NCBI GenBank assembly: GCA_038502055.1
Contig: JAXRKN010000037.1
Coordinates: 6,728,501-6,792,500 of the forward strand
Origin: Tanytarsus gracilentus
Lineage: Eukaryota; Arthropoda; Insecta; Diptera; Chironomidae
Direction: 5' to 3'
Length of the DNA stretch: 64,000 nucleotides
Made by a program: the position numbers and the translations under genes. Numbering within the stretch: the stretch's first letter is position 1; each line of letters starts with the position of its first letter. Positions 1 through 13,339 of this stretch are shown piece after piece. The notes below the pieces were generated by a model. The model had not been told where the DNA came from. It did no database searches and saw only the letters and a list, made by a program, of their open reading frames with translations.

Positions 1-2626
1 TCTATTTGAAACACGCGAAGCTCTTTAAATTGATTTCATTTTATTTTCAAAAGTCATCTCATTAGTCACAGAGAGTTTTTATTTAAATGAATCGCTGGCG
101 TACGCTGATGATGATGCCTTAATGCCTTTTCATAAACATTTGCGCCACTTGCACAAGTTTATAATGCAGACTTGTACAGCTTAATAATGACTTACTTCAT
201 CATTCGTTTGAGGCTGATCAAGGGATGGAAAGTGTTAAATTAAGAAAAAGCAATAAAATTTTAATTTTATTTTTAAGAAATAAAATTCAAAATATTTATA
301 AATAAAAAATAAAAGTCATCAACTCTTTGCTATTCCCAGAAGGCACGAGGCAGAAAGTGAAGTTGAAAAAAAGCAAGATTGCATACAATTCACACAATTC
401 AATGCACAAAAGTGCCATTGACGATGACAGTCTTAATTGAAATGATGAGCCAAAGTCTCCATATGGTTCGTATGACGTCGAGACGGTCTCGATGATGATG
501 CTGAATGACTCACATGTGCACGATGAGTTTTTTACTAGTGCAAATTAATTGAAATGAAAATGAAAACGAGCAAAATTCATAAGAGGAATGTTTATAATCT
601 TAATGTGCATGAGGCGCAACGCGGCACATTTGAAATGAGATGCAATTTGTGTGTGAAATGTGCTGAACAAGACAAGATTTATATTTCGCGATAAATACCA
701 AACGTCTCTCTCGCGGACTCGGCCTGCAATAAAAATGCGAGTTGGTCGCTTTAATTAAATTTTTGCTCATTTGTTTATTTTCACTTTCTTTCTACTTCTC
801 ACATCATAAAAATATTTCCCCCATCCACGATGTGCTTTTATAATTCTTCAATCACTAACTTTTTTTTCTCGCTCTCCTTGGCTTTTGAATGTTTTTATTG
901 GCACAAAAAGATTTATTTGTTCAAGGGATTTTCAGATTTTTACGACATTTTAATGCGATGGATTTATTGAATTTAAAAGATAGCACTTCAACGCTTTTAA
1001 AGCAATTTAGGTCAAATTACTTGCAAATGACCTGAATATTATACTTTAAATTTTTTGACATCATTAATCTTCACAATTGAACTTCATCGTCAGAATATTT
1101 CATATTCAGTTGACATTTTTGTGTCCCACGGTGCTTCGAAGCATCAACATGTGCTGACAATGACAATCGCACAGTTGATCTGGTGCAATTTAATTGATTT
1201 TTCGTTTCTTTTCCGCAATCATTCTCGACTGCTTTACACAATATCTGCACCATGAGTGAAACGTGTGTCAATCAATTGCATGAATGGTTGATGCCACTGT
1301 GCTTGATTTACGTAAGCTTAAAGTTATCATTCTGTGAGAGAGGAATGAATGATTTGCGGATTTATCATCAGAGGTGTCAAACATCAAATTTTTCATCGAT
1401 TTTTCTTATTAAAAATTGAATCACGTTTTATTGATCGCATCCTCTTATAACGAAAAAAAAATCAATCCAGTCATTCACCGAACAGCAATTGAGAAAGTGT
1501 CCTTGAAATATTTCGTGACATCGCGAAAAAAAGATAAAATTCATCATGACAGTAAAAAGTGCAAAAAATTCGTGATCACATCATGACTGTAATGACTTAA
1601 AAGTCGCTCATCGCTGTGTTCCGTCGAGTTCATGAATCATTTCTAATTATTTCATAATTGTTTACGCAGTGTGCGCAAAATTTATGAATCGAATCGTCTT
1701 TCTCTCCTTCGTTTGCTGTGTGTTTGTGCGGCGTGCAGTAGATCATTCATAGCACGAGAAACGAAGAAAATTTTCTAAGTAAGAAATTCTTTGTGTATCG
1801 CCATAAATTTTAAGGCAATTCATTCATTATGAGAGTAATTTATTTATCTTTCCATTTTGACGTGTGTATAGAGCACGATGAAAAGTTTTCTTGTTGAAAA
1901 TTAGTGAAAAATTTATTTATGACTTGTGGCACTGCCTTGAGTAATTTTAGCGTTTGTTGAAGTATTAAATTATCACGTAGCTAAAAGTTGATGAGAAAGT
2001 CACATTGAAAGCCTCACAGACGCGTGACACGAGAGACGGACAATGTGTAAAGGAGCTCTCGCCTTGAAAACTGAACATCACATTCCTCATAGTCATTCAA
2101 CTCTCTTTGCCCAAAGAAAAAAAACCTACATCTTTATTTCTTCTCTTTCTCACCATTCCCTTCATATATAATATATATATTTTGCGCATATGGTTTGAAA
2201 TTAAAATAAAGTCATAAAGAGGAGAAAAGTCGTGTGTCGTTTTATTCAAGAGAACTTTTACTGATTTATTTTTCATGCACATTTTGTATTAGCTCTTGTA
2301 GGTTCAAACACTTCAGAAAAACGTGATTGGAAAAATTTGGGATTTTCTATACCGTAAGCTGCGCTCATTGAACAAAAATTATTAATCACTTCACGTGCAA
2401 CTTCCGTCATTCGATTTCTATCGTGCAATATGGTTTAACAGAAATTAGGTGCTGAATTTTGTTCAAAAGGAATCAATGAGGATGTAATTGCTTTCTTACA
2501 GAATTGAAACAATTTGGAAATTCCTTTTTTAAGGAAACAAAATCATTCATTTGTAAAATTTTCCTTTCCTTTTTTGATTTAGCTTTCTGTTATATTTAAA
2601 AGGCCGGTCACACGTTGAAATTATTT
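1..2626. other. Non-coding AT-rich DNA, no gene seen
   Basis: No open frame longer than about 66 codons starts here, and none has a recognisable domain. The stretch has GATGATGATG and TCTCTC-type simple sequence and many short A/T runs. A 15-bp inverted repeat with 7-bp arms and a one-base centre lies at 478-492 (arms TCGAGAC and GTCTCGA). I saw no tRNA, no hairpin of microRNA type and no repeat shared with the rest of the window. It could be intronic or intergenic; the sequence does not decide. Confidence 0.6.
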
Positions 2627-2661
2627 TACATTTCCCAGGGCTGAGAACATCAAAATATTGT

Positions 2662-2829
2662 GGGCCTTGGCGGGCCTTCACGGGCCTTAGCGGGCCTTCA
2701 CGGGCCTTAGCGGGCCTTCACGGGCCTTCAGGGGCCTTGGCGGGCCATCACGGGCCTTGGCGGGCCTTCAGGGGCCTTGGCGGGCCTTCAGGGGCCTTCA
2801 GGGGCCTTGACGGGCCCTCACGGGCCTTA
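2662..2829. repeat. Decamer tandem array (GGGCCTTNRC), left copy
   Basis: About 17 contiguous 10-bp units with the invariant core GGGCC and variable last three bases (GGC, CAC, AGC, CAG, GAC). The GC content contrasts sharply with the AT-rich surroundings. The array sits directly inside the left end of the 2636-3821 element. Because GGCC is self-complementary, the array can pair with itself as well as with its partner at 3660-3796. Unit order differs between the two arrays. Confidence 0.95.
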
Positions 2830-2879
2830 AAAACAGAGAAAATATTTTTTTTTGAAAAAATGATACAAGTAAATTTTTA

Positions 2880-3576
2880 GCGTAACCCAACAAAGTTGTG
2901 GTACGTTATCTCTCTTTGTCTCGTTCCATGGTCTCGCTGGGGTAAGCTTCTGTTTTGTGATGGTAGTCTGAGGGTTTTTATGTGCAGGCTGCTATTTTTT
3001 GAGTCATGACATTGGTCGTGCATGGAAGGCCATGTGTCCATTTAATAACTATGGCTTCATGTACCTCGTTGAACTCGTCTTTTGATGCCGAGTAGGATGT
3101 AATAGGTCCGCGGTCTTAGGACTTGGTTCTTAAAGCCTAGAATCAAATATAAGTCGTAAAGTCAAATTTTCAAAATTTTGTCTGCTGAACTTATTTTTAG
3201 GGATGGTAATTATGGAGGTGCCGCGGCACCAAGGCTACTTGCAAATAATAAATTTGTTTTTAAATCGATTTTTTTCTCAACAAAAATACTTTTAAACATT
3301 ATTTTCTTCATTAACATTTAATTACAAAGCTTAATTAAGCTAATTGGTAAAAGAATTATCGATAAAAGTGTTCAAAAATTTTTTTTTGAAATTTTTGAAA
3401 AAAAATTTTTTTTCTTAAATATAACTTTTTTTAAAGATATTTTGCCGCTGCACCTGCGAACTCTACTTACTTTTAAAGCTATAACTGTTTGGATCAACCA
3501 AAACATCCGGATTGACTTAAACTGATTTTTTTATGCACTTGATTATCAAACACTGATCTGATATGTTGGGTTACGC
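2880..3576. mobile_element. Nested repeat, copy 1 of the shared core family
   Basis: A 697-bp segment lies between the two decamer arrays. It is bounded by a perfect 13-bp inverted repeat, GCGTAACCCAACA (2880-2892) and TGTTGGGTTACGC (3564-3576). The segment 2969-3079 is clearly related to the nested repeats at 13.6-14.8 kb and 29.9-30.4 kb: it shares TTTTTTGAGTCATGAC, ACTATGGCTTCATGTA and GTTGAACTCGT in the same order. Only one core unit is present in this copy. A perfect 14-bp palindrome, GGTGCCGCGGCACC, lies at 3217-3230. The rest is very AT-rich with long A/T runs. No coding capacity is visible. It may be an inserted element or the native spacer of the host element. Confidence 0.6.
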
Positions 3577-3659
3577 GGCAACATCCACGAGTGGGTTTTG
3601 AAACATTTTTTTTCATGTGCCTTTCATCCTCTAAACTTTAATTTTCTTAGAATTTTGAG

Positions 3660-3796
3660 GGGCCTTGGCGGGCCATCACGGGCCTTGACGGGCCCTCAGG
3701 GGCCTTCAGGGGCCATCACGGGCCTTCAGGGGCCATCACGGGCCTTCACGGGCCTTCAGGGGCCCTCACGGGCCTTTGTGGGCCTTAGCGGGCCCA
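3660..3796. repeat. Decamer tandem array (GGGCCTTNRC), right copy
   Basis: About 13-14 units of the same 10-bp repeat as at 2662-2829, in the same orientation and with more GGGCCATCAC and GGGCCTTCAG variants. It ends in GGGCCCACC just before the right terminus of the element. An open frame through this array gives a Gly/Pro/Ser-rich repeat peptide; I regard that as a by-product of the decamers and not as a gene. Confidence 0.95.
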
Positions 3797-3830
3797 CCTA
3801 CCTCTATGTTCTCAGCCCTTGTACATTTCC

Positions 3831-6800
3831 ATATTCACCCTCACAATATCCACACGCACGTCTGCCAATCATTTGGCCATTTTACCTTGAAATAAATCAA
3901 CTTTATGACGCCATCAACCACAATTGTATTTTTTTGTGCCTTTGCTCGCTATAAATTTGTCACCAATTTTTTTCGTACTCGCGGTGAATCGGGCTGTGGA
4001 GACAGCAACGTGAAAAAAATCTCCAACAATTTATTTAACTGAGGGAGCGAGAGAGAAATGTAATAAATTAGCATCAATGTCAGAAAACTATTTTCAATTC
4101 CAATAAATTATGCAATCATTGTCCACCGCAGTTGAAATGCGCGTAATTTATCATCAAAAATGTTCACTCACTCGATTTGCACAATCACGTTTGTTTGCAC
4201 ACTTTTCGCCTTCACGTAAATCACAAACACCTCGCAACTGGAGATGCATGATGAGAATTGTATTAAATTTGAGATGACGATATTGGAGAGTAATTTAGCT
4301 TTTTAACTAGAGCTAGTATCGTATAGTTTGAAGTAAACGAATTGTCAGACAGAAGGGAGTCATGTTCACAGTCGCTTTGGTAATTGAACTTTTCAGAATT
4401 TTTATTTAAAAAAGTGCTTGCTATTGGCATTGAATTTACACGTGGAAATTAAATTGTTTACTCGCTCATAAAATAATTTCAAGTCAATTCGAATTTTTTT
4501 TATTCAATCTCAACTTATGCTCTTCAAAAGATTACTCTGTTTAGTGTTACACATAAAGCCATAAATGACTGTATGAATGGTTGCTGCTCGCTCGAGTCTG
4601 AATGCATACATATCAAGTGGAGTAAAGTGGTTGTGCATGCTGCTTGCTTCTAAATACAAACAAGTATATTGTCTCATTCTTTTATGCTGTCTGGAATTCT
4701 CTCTCTTCTTTTTCTTCTTGTACATTGCGTGAATAATTCATTTAAGATCTATTAACAAATTGCTTTTTGCTATTTCCAGTTGTTTTCTGCTTTGACTCTT
4801 CGTACATTTATTGGAGAAGAAGTGTTGAGAGATGCTAAATGCATATTCATTGCTCATTTTTTATTTAATTCATAGGAAGCACTTAAATGGTCATGACTAG
4901 ATGAAATCGACTCAAGAAATTTTTTTATATATCTTTCAGAATTTAAATATTTTTATAAAAAAAATTTCATCACTTAAACTTTATCATGCATGGCTTCATC
5001 AAACACTCAGAATGCACTCGTCGTCTTATTTATATTTATTCCAAACGATATGCATCGTTGTGTGTTGATGTTATTTCGATTGCAGTCATGGAGAAGTAAG
5101 AAGAATATTTTAATTGCAGATGAGATTTTCTTTACATATTTTTCAACATGATTCTCGTTCTCAACTCACATGGCATGCCACATGCCTGTTTAGCTGCAGT
5201 ATATGGATTATTGTAATGTCAAGGGTCGCACGATTGGATAAATTGCCGTGAAATGACAGCGAATGAGATATAAAAATGGTGTGTTTTTTATGTTGGCATC
5301 ATCCGAGATGATTAATATGGAAATTTATTTGATTTGAAACCATACTGGCCTGGCCCATAACGAGCACACAAGTTGAATCTTGTCGGATCAGGCCCGTGTA
5401 AAATTATCTTCATGAGAAAACGCCTCAAGGTATCTAGAGAAAGAAATCGAAATCGAGAAATGTTTAACATTTTTTACATGCGCAACGGCACGAGTTTCTC
5501 AGTGAGATTCTCTAGCTTCTTGCGATCGGAGCACTTGTGAAATGCCCCGCGTGAATTTAAACACAAACGTTTGACTTGCGTTGGAATGTGCGGGATGTGC
5601 CTGCTACTAATTTTGCATGAAAAAATTTCTGACGATCACGATTTTGAACTTCTCAAAGGTCAATTTGAAGGATCTTCTGCGTGCATTCCAATTACTGTCG
5701 AGGTATGCAGATCAGATATTCATGAACACAAATTCGCTCCTCTTTGCAACTCCTCTATTAAATTGATATCATTTGTCGTCTGTCACTTGAAATTTAAGGA
5801 AGCCTTAAAAAATCTTGAATTTCATGCTGACGCGATAATGTTGAGCAATATTGATAAAAAATTGTAAAACGAAGGAATAATTTTTCATTCACAGCCCGCC
5901 GTTGAAGTAATAAACCAGGAAAATTGTCTGGCCATCGACAATTTGCTTTTATTTTTCCATTCGTGTCAGCAAAAAATAATTTTTCTAGACATGAGCAATG
6001 CACGTCAGCAAAAATTATTTTTTATTCACATTTGCCTCTTAATTGGAATGTTGATGAGCGCTCAGCAAAAAAATATTATTATTCTCGATAATAATTAGCC
6101 TCTTTTTCACATCCCTTTTATGTTCCGGAAATTAATCGCAAAAAATAATATTTTATGCGATTATTTTTCTCTTTTATCATTAGCACTCGATTTATCGATC
6201 AAAATATTTTTTGTGATGAAAATCACAATGCTTTCAATGTCGATTTAAAATTGACATGCAAATAAATTTTCAAGGTCAAAGTTTTACGTGAGAAATGAAA
6301 GAAGCTTTTGAAATAAATCTTAAACATTTCAAACTATATCAAGGTCGAAAATCTTTCTCAACCATCGCATGAAATATTATCAAAGATTTTTTTAAAAAAG
6401 CTCTAATTTATTTTTTAAAAATTTAATAAGAGATGAAAGTTTATTTTTTTGATACAATATTTCAAGTCATCACACCTGGAATTTCTTCACCCTTATCAAA
6501 ACATTCAACAAGGGACTTTTTAAAAAGTAACAAAGTTGAATTGAAAAATTTATGACTTTGACACACAAAAGCGAGAAAAAAGCTGAAAATCGAACTTCAA
6601 AAAACTTTTTTTCGACGAAGCTTAAAAAGTTTTCTGGTTGATTTTTTCTTTTGCTCTAGTCAGCAATAAAAGTTGAGTGCCTTATACACAGAAGGAAAAT
6701 AAATTTTGATCGGAAACGCGGAAAGGAAATTTCAACAAATTGGACGCAAAATAATTTTTTCTCAGCCAGTTTTCATTTGAGAAATTTGTGGGCGACGTTG

Positions 6801-9800
6801 ATTTAATATAAAAAATTCATGATCATACTTTCAATTTTTAGGAGAATTCGAAGAATATTAGAAGTCTATTGACTGCCTGCAAGCACTTCGAGTTGATTTT
6901 ATCATTGAGCTCGAGGGAATTTCCATTTCAAAAAAATATCTTCAAAAATTTCTTGTGCGTTCACGGTAATTTTTATCTTTTCGCTTACAGTACAAATTAA
7001 TTAAAGCACCTCGCTTATCAGGACGAGTTGTTTTTTTCACACCTGAAAGCTCTTGCGACAGCGTTGTGTGTATGTTTTGTAGTCGTGAATTATTGCATGA
7101 TAACGTATGAATTGTAGGTGTGCGATATCAAAAGTCAGGCGTATGTCCACGTGCCACCACACTGCGCCGATTGCGAGCCAAAAAAATATTATCTCTCAAA
7201 CCACGCTTATGATGAATTGTGGGTGCAATAAAACACTTTACTCTAATCTCATACTTGAAAATGTGATAGCTATTGCTGAAACTCGTGATTACTGGAAATG
7301 AGGTGATTTTTGCAGAATTTGATTAATTTTAAAATGTTTAATATGTAAAAGAAGCGATTAAAATTTATTTATTAAAAATTAATTTTGGTAGCAAATTTCA
7401 ACTTTTAAAATTACCAACACAAAAAATATTCAAAGTTTAAAAAATTTTGCGCAAATCGAGTCATTTCATTTTTAGCACGATTCTTTGATGCACATGCATG
7501 AGCTGATCAAATTTCAAATAACCGCTTAACTAACATTTTTGCCAACGCGTGGTGTCAAAATTCAATCGAAACCAAGAATAGAATTGAAAACAACAATAAT
7601 TATTTTCGTACAAATTACCTGCTGACGATGGTGGAGACACAATCAAGTCAAATTACTTAATGACATGTGAGCGTCGGATTATTTGTCATGATACGAATTA
7701 TTTAAATTTTTTTGACAATCATTTTCGAGACACCAATTTTTTTTAATATAATGATAGACGGGCATAATTTTGTGTCGCGACACCTTGAGAACAAAATCCA
7801 TTGAGATGACAAGGCACGAGCCATGGGAAAAAGTTTCATTGCTCATTTTCCGTGACATTAACGCGATTTCAATTGTTCTCTCTACAAATCATGGCGGCAG
7901 TTTGAGACGAGTTTCAACAAGTTGAAATTTAAATGTGCAAAAAATTGTTTAAAAAATTCCAGAAGTTCCATAAACAGCAGCAACAGAAAATATTTATTCA
8001 ACAGATCGCACATAAACGCTATGTGAAGTGTCTCTTCCATATAACTTCCATTTTCCCACTAGAACATTTCATCGTAGTGCAATAAAAATGAGAAGAGACA
8101 TTTTCTCATGCTCATTATTTAATATTCTCTAGCAGCACGCTTAATTGGAATTTAAGACTTGACTTTGGTTTGGGGGAGAGACAAATGACAAAAATTCTTC
8201 TGATGTTCGCTGATGAATTTCATGACAGTGATTGCTTGCGGAATTTTTGAAGTTTATTTGATTAAAATCTGTCTATTGAAGCAGGACGGTTATTGAAGAA
8301 TTTTCTCAAATTAGTTTTAAAATACCTCGAAAAAGATTTCTCTCACTTCATCACAACTTACTTTTAGACAGAGTGAAAATTATCTTAATAGAGAAATTAA
8401 TTGGGCAGCTGATCGGTTGGCACAGAAAAAAAACCTCATTAAATTTAATTTGCTTGCTAGCCTCTTTGTTATACTCTCTTGATCCACCCACACGCCGTCC
8501 AAACATATTCGATTGAGTAAATTTTTAAGCGCGCGATAATCTTCAAAAATTAAATTCGCAAAAACACATTCGATCGCGATAAGCGGCACGTCGTGTGGAT
8601 TACGAGACGGAGAGTTTTTTCTCGCTCGAACTGAGAGCCAATATGAAAAGTAACAGGTACAAGCAGCAGCGTGAATAAATATGCAGATGTGGGTGTCAAT
8701 GAATGAATTTCTTTATTTACTGTGAATTTTTTCCTCCTCTCAGCGAAATGTGTGTGGCATAATTTTCACTTACTTTGTGAGCGTCTGAGAAATGTCACAC
8801 ATAAATTTTCAGATCAAGGCCTTGTTGAATAAAATTTTTAGCTGCTCGATCATGACGATCAGTTGACATGGTGGATTGTGATCTCTATTTTTTTGCAAAG
8901 GCAGTTGGATAAAAAACAAATAAATAGATCGGTGACAGCGTAAGTGTTCTAAAACATTCTCGAAATCAATTCTTCTTTTCCTGTCACACCTGGAAAAACC
9001 ATCCGAAAACGTAATCGTGATAATTATCGTGGACATTGTCAACACACTTTAAAATAAGATAGGAGACATGAAGAAATTTGTCAAATGTGACATTCGACGG
9101 CAATCAGCAATCAAAAGACACACACACGAATCGACACGTTTCCATGTAATCTTATCGCATGTCGCAGAAAACTGAAAAACCCATCGCAATTAAATTTAAA
9201 AATTTTTTAACAAGTGAGCGGACGAATTCAATTCACACGTGATGTTCATGATGTTTTTATTTTTTCTTCACATGAAGAGGCTTATCATCGCGAGCGCTCT
9301 CGAACGAAGTGAATTTAAAAAATAATTCACTGAAGGTTGATAAGAAGTCAATATGAGGGAGTGAGCGAGTCAAGTGGCTTTATCAAGAGTGGTTGTTGTG
9401 TGAGAGCATTTTGCGAAATTATAATTTAATTGCGTCTGATAAAATTGTTTCGTAATTTCAATTTATGAATAAGTTTATTTCTATATCATTTTTGTAATCT
9501 AATTAATTAGAAAAGATCTAGAAGTTTTTTCTAAAGTCGGCCACTCATGCTACGCGTGCCACTCCCCCTTTTTATTATCAGTCAATCAATGTGTTCATTT
9601 ACTGTGTGTTTGTCTAATCGAAAGAGCTCTTATCAGTGGAGTTTTTGGAACGTTTTCAGCACATGATGATAGGCACGAGCTTCTCTCATTTTCTTCTTCT
9701 TCTTCTGTCACTTGACGATGATTAACAAGCTTATCAGCATTATTTTTTATAAACTTCTTCAAGTGTATTCTTTGTGACGTCAATCGTGAGTTATATTGTG

Positions 9801-12800
9801 TTAAATTAAAGCTTAATGGCCTCTTTTTTTCGACGTGTAAATACTTAGGAAATTAGAGAGCGTGTGTTAATTGCTGCAAGAGTGATAAATTTAAAGAAAA
9901 TTGCGCACATTCAAAGTTCTTCTTTTTCGAGGAAGACCCCATTGTGCTCTCTCGATGTTTTATCGTTGCCGAACGTAAGTTAATCGGATTAAATTTTGTT
10001 ATGAAAATTAATTGATTTGCATCAATCGCTGCAGAAAGTTCTTTGTTTTCTAAACTGACTTGCTTGCTGTGAAATTTAATTAATTTTTTTCTTTTATTGG
10101 CTTTATAATTCAATTTATGTCAATCATTTGCGTGCAGTCAATAAACTTTACAAGCTTCCATAATTTTCACCATTCATGTACGAAGCTAAAAGTAATTAAA
10201 TCATTTCATGATTATATACTTTATTCAATTAATTGCTGTAAGCACTTTTCAATGAAGTTTTGAAGTGAATGGAAGCAAAAGTTTGTAAGTTACGAAGAAA
10301 TAAAAAATTGAGGAGAATCGTTGCTCTTTATTGAACAGAAAATATCTTTTTGCATTTTTAAATTTTTAAATAATATTTATTTAATTACCTGATAACAAAA
10401 AATCATCTGTTAGTCTAATTAAGTATTTAACAAATTAAATTCAATGCAATTGTGTTGTTCATTTTATTTTATTCACAAAGTGCTTTTCTCTATCTGAATT
10501 TCTTTATGACCCCTTATCCTTTCAATTAAGAGTCTGAAGCTAGACAAAAGCAATTAAGGAAGCATATGAGAGATTTGATTAAAAAAACTCTTCCGCACCT
10601 GCCTTTAGATATTTTTTCAAGAATTGAAAATTAAAACAAATTAAATGTGAATCAGCATCCGAAATAAAATTCGTGAGGATTCAATTTTGTGGAGTTTATG
10701 GCTTTTTTCTGATATCTCGAGGGAACCCGAAAAAAAATGATATGAAATAATTTCTTCTTGTTCTCCTTTTATAACATCTCGCTGCTTTGTTTTTACGATT
10801 GCCATTAATGGCCCTAACACACAAAATTAGAAGAAGAAATTGGACCACCTATTGAGAGAGAACGTTTAATGCAGTAGAATGGTCTTTCTCTACCTTTTGT
10901 TTTAACTCTTCTTCCTTCAACATCGATTTGTCATGAGAACGAGGACGGAAAATGATGATAAAATTTTTTTCTTATCTCGATGAACAAATCGAAGGTGATT
11001 TTAATTTTTGGACATGAAATTTTTGGAGAATTATTGTAAGGAAAATTTTCATCTTATTTGGAAGCATTTTTGCACAGCGTGTAAGTATTGAAACCATAAT
11101 TTTTATGATTCGTTTTGTAAAATTAAAAATTCATAATTTTTTTGATTGAATTTTTAAACTTGAACATCGTCGCTAATTCTTGTAATTTTGTTTACTGCAC
11201 AAAGCGCAAAAAAGAGTCAAAATTTGAAAAAAAGAGCAATTGGAGAATTGTGGACCACACAGAACTAATCAAATTAAAATATTTGAACAGACGAGAGAGC
11301 AGCCAGCAGCAGCTTGAGGTTGAAATTGCACGTTCGTTCATGAAGCGACACCTCTTCATGTTCGTTATCATGACATCATAATTTTTAGTTGTTCTCGACT
11401 CTCTTATCGCCCTCATGCACCAGAATGAGAGTTTATGTGGAATAATAATACAATTTGATGTGTTTTTAGCTCAAAGCTAGACTGAGATGAGTGAGTGAGA
11501 ATGAAGGCAGATGGTTTTGTGTTTAGAGCGCAAGATAAACGCTTTCGATTTTTTAACTCACTTTCATGCTCCTGCCGTCGCTATGTTGGTATAGTTTGAG
11601 GGCATTTTTAGGTAAAAAAATCTTAATTAACTTCTCAAAACTCACAACGATGCATCGCGATGGAATGGCAAAATATTAATCTTTCATTCTTTTTTTTGCA
11701 CCATTGATGAAAATTAAAATTTTCGTCTGAAATATTTTTTTTTAAAAAAACACACGAAAAGTTTTGAACTTGACACTCAATTAATTTTATTCCTGATTGA
11801 ACATTTTCTAAAAAAAAGACAAAACATTGATGAAGCAATCAGATACTAAATTCATAAAAGACAAAGAAATCCAATTTCCTTCAATTTCAAACGAAACTTC
11901 CAAAATGAAAAAATGTCAATTGCAATAAATTTCCGGCTAAATCTCGCTTTGAAAAATCTCTCTTGCTATGCAAAAAGTGGCAAAATCAGCAAATGTCACT
12001 CCTGAGATAGTCGAAGAACGAAAAAATTGTTCATCAGTGCATTTTTAAATAAAAAAGAGATTGAAAAGTTGAAATTGGGATTGAGAGATGAATGTGGGCA
12101 AAAAAGTAGAGTCTATGTTGTTGTGTCGTGTGTGGGAAAAGATAAATAAAACTCTAAATCCACTCCGGTGCGTCTCTAAATTGACTGTTAAAGTCGACAG
12201 AAAGCGACTAATGTTGATAAACGAGCTGAAACAATCCCAAAAAAATGATCTGTAAATTTTCTGTTGCGGTCATCAAGAATTTAGTTTATGGGATCAAATT
12301 AACGCACGCAGAAAGTTTAGGTAGGTTGATATGTTATTATTAAGTGAAAGGTGTGGTCACTTGACAAAAATGTTAAATTAATTTAAACTATTTGTAACTT
12401 TTTTATCCTCCCCTTGGCAGCATCGACCGACTGAACGTCATTGTACATCGTGTGGCTGCATCTATATGGTAACATGTAATAATAAATATAAAGCCAAAAT
12501 AAATAAATCAAATTAAGTAATTTAAAATTCAATCAGTAGTTTTTTTCATTCTTTTTTGTGCCATATATACTCAAAAGCCACACACACTGCACAGTGCTGT
12601 CTGGACTTTAAAAGGATGATGAGAACTGAAATAATGAAATTGAGAAGAGATCGAGGCATAATTGAAGGCGAATCGAATTCATTTTGCTGCCATTTATTAT
12701 TAATTTCTTCTTCTTCTCCTAAATTGTTACCCACCGCATGTCACGTGCTTTGGGCAAATTTGTAATGAAAATTTTATAAAATTGTCTCCGAGTGAAAAGT

Positions 12801-13332
12801 TTCGAAAGCAATTTAAAATAAGTTCAAATTGAATAAAGTTCTCGAGGGCGATATTACAGTAACATACATATCCCCAAAAAAGCCATTAATGGTCAAATTT
12901 AAAACAATTTAAACTTTGAAAATTTTCACACAAAAAAATAGAATTCCATCAACCTCCGGATATATTCGACATGTAAAATTTAAACAACTATAGTAATAAT
13001 TTATCAAGTCAATTTTTGACTAAATAATGCCAAAATCACGAGTGCGACTGCGGCAATTGTTGTTATGTGGTGGCGTCACGTAATGTATCTATACACAAAA
13101 AAATAACGACTATCCAAAACACACAAAATATATTGTTGAAAAAAATTGGTGAGAAAATTATCGAAGCACCGATATACACCCGGGAAGGCGATGATTTTGT
13201 GGTAATGGTGGGAAATTTGTGCCACACACGAAATACTCGAAAAAAAATTAACGATGCCAAATTTTACCGCACGTGGTTGGAGGGAATTTGAAAAGTCATT
13301 GCCTAACTGATTTTTTAAAAGATTCATGAGCA
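3831..13332. other. Non-coding AT-rich DNA, no gene seen
   Basis: About 9.5 kb without a supportable gene. The longest open frame is 98 codons (5571-5867, plus strand); it has no domain, and I consider it chance. Visible content includes a motif cluster near 6.0 kb (annotated separately), CTT/TTC trinucleotide runs at about 9690-9710 and 12705-12720, and many A/T homopolymers. Nothing here is repeated elsewhere in the window as far as I could see. Confidence 0.55.
5965..6149 (-). promoter_or_regulatory. Cluster of GTCAGCA-plus-AT motifs, possible Maf half-sites
   Basis: Four similar motifs occur in 185 bp: GTCAGCAAAAAATAATTTTT at 5965-5984, GTCAGCAAAAATTATTTTTT at 6004-6023, CTCAGCAAAAAAATATTATT at 6061-6080, and a weaker AATCGCAAAAAATAAT at 6134-6149 that is part of an imperfect palindrome. 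On the minus strand the first two read as an AT-rich tract followed by TGCTGAC. Large Maf bZIP factors are known to bind TGCTGAC half-sites with an AT-rich 5' extension, so a cis-regulatory role is conceivable. The repetition is seen; the binding factor is inference, and the motifs could be a degraded short repeat. Confidence 0.25.
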
Positions 13333-13339
13333 CACAGAA

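Larger units (their letters stand above)
2636..3821. mobile_element. Foldback-like non-autonomous DNA element with decamer arrays
   Basis: The element is bounded by identical 9-bp direct repeats TACATTTCC at 2627-2635 and 3822-3830, the expected footprint of a target-site duplication. The ends are inverted repeats: CAGGGCTGAGAACAT on the left against CAAGGGCTGAGAACAT read inward from the right, one base different in length. Just inside each end is an array of 10-bp GGGCCTTNRC units (2662-2829 and 3660-3796), and between them lies a nested repeat (2880-3576). Drosophila Foldback elements also carry tandem short repeats at their ends and make 9-bp duplications. Here, however, the two arrays read in the same direction, so only the outermost 15-16 bp are truly inverted. 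The CAGGG terminus also recalls hAT elements, but those make 8-bp duplications. No transposase is encoded; the 118-codon open frame at 3598-3954 simply reads through the decamers. Confidence 0.8.

Noticed and set aside
3598..3954. 118-codon plus-strand frame giving a Gly/Pro/Ser-rich repeat peptide
   Set aside because: It is produced by the decamer array of a transposable element; there is no conserved domain, and the reading frame ignores the element boundary.
5571..5867. 98-codon plus-strand frame with several cysteines
   Set aside because: No family resemblance, no splice or promoter context, and its length is expected by chance among many frames in 64 kb.
6134..6162. Imperfect 29-bp palindrome AATCGCA...TGCGATT taken as a terminator or microRNA
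   Set aside because: The stem is short and AT-rich with mismatches; it is more simply described as part of the local motif cluster.
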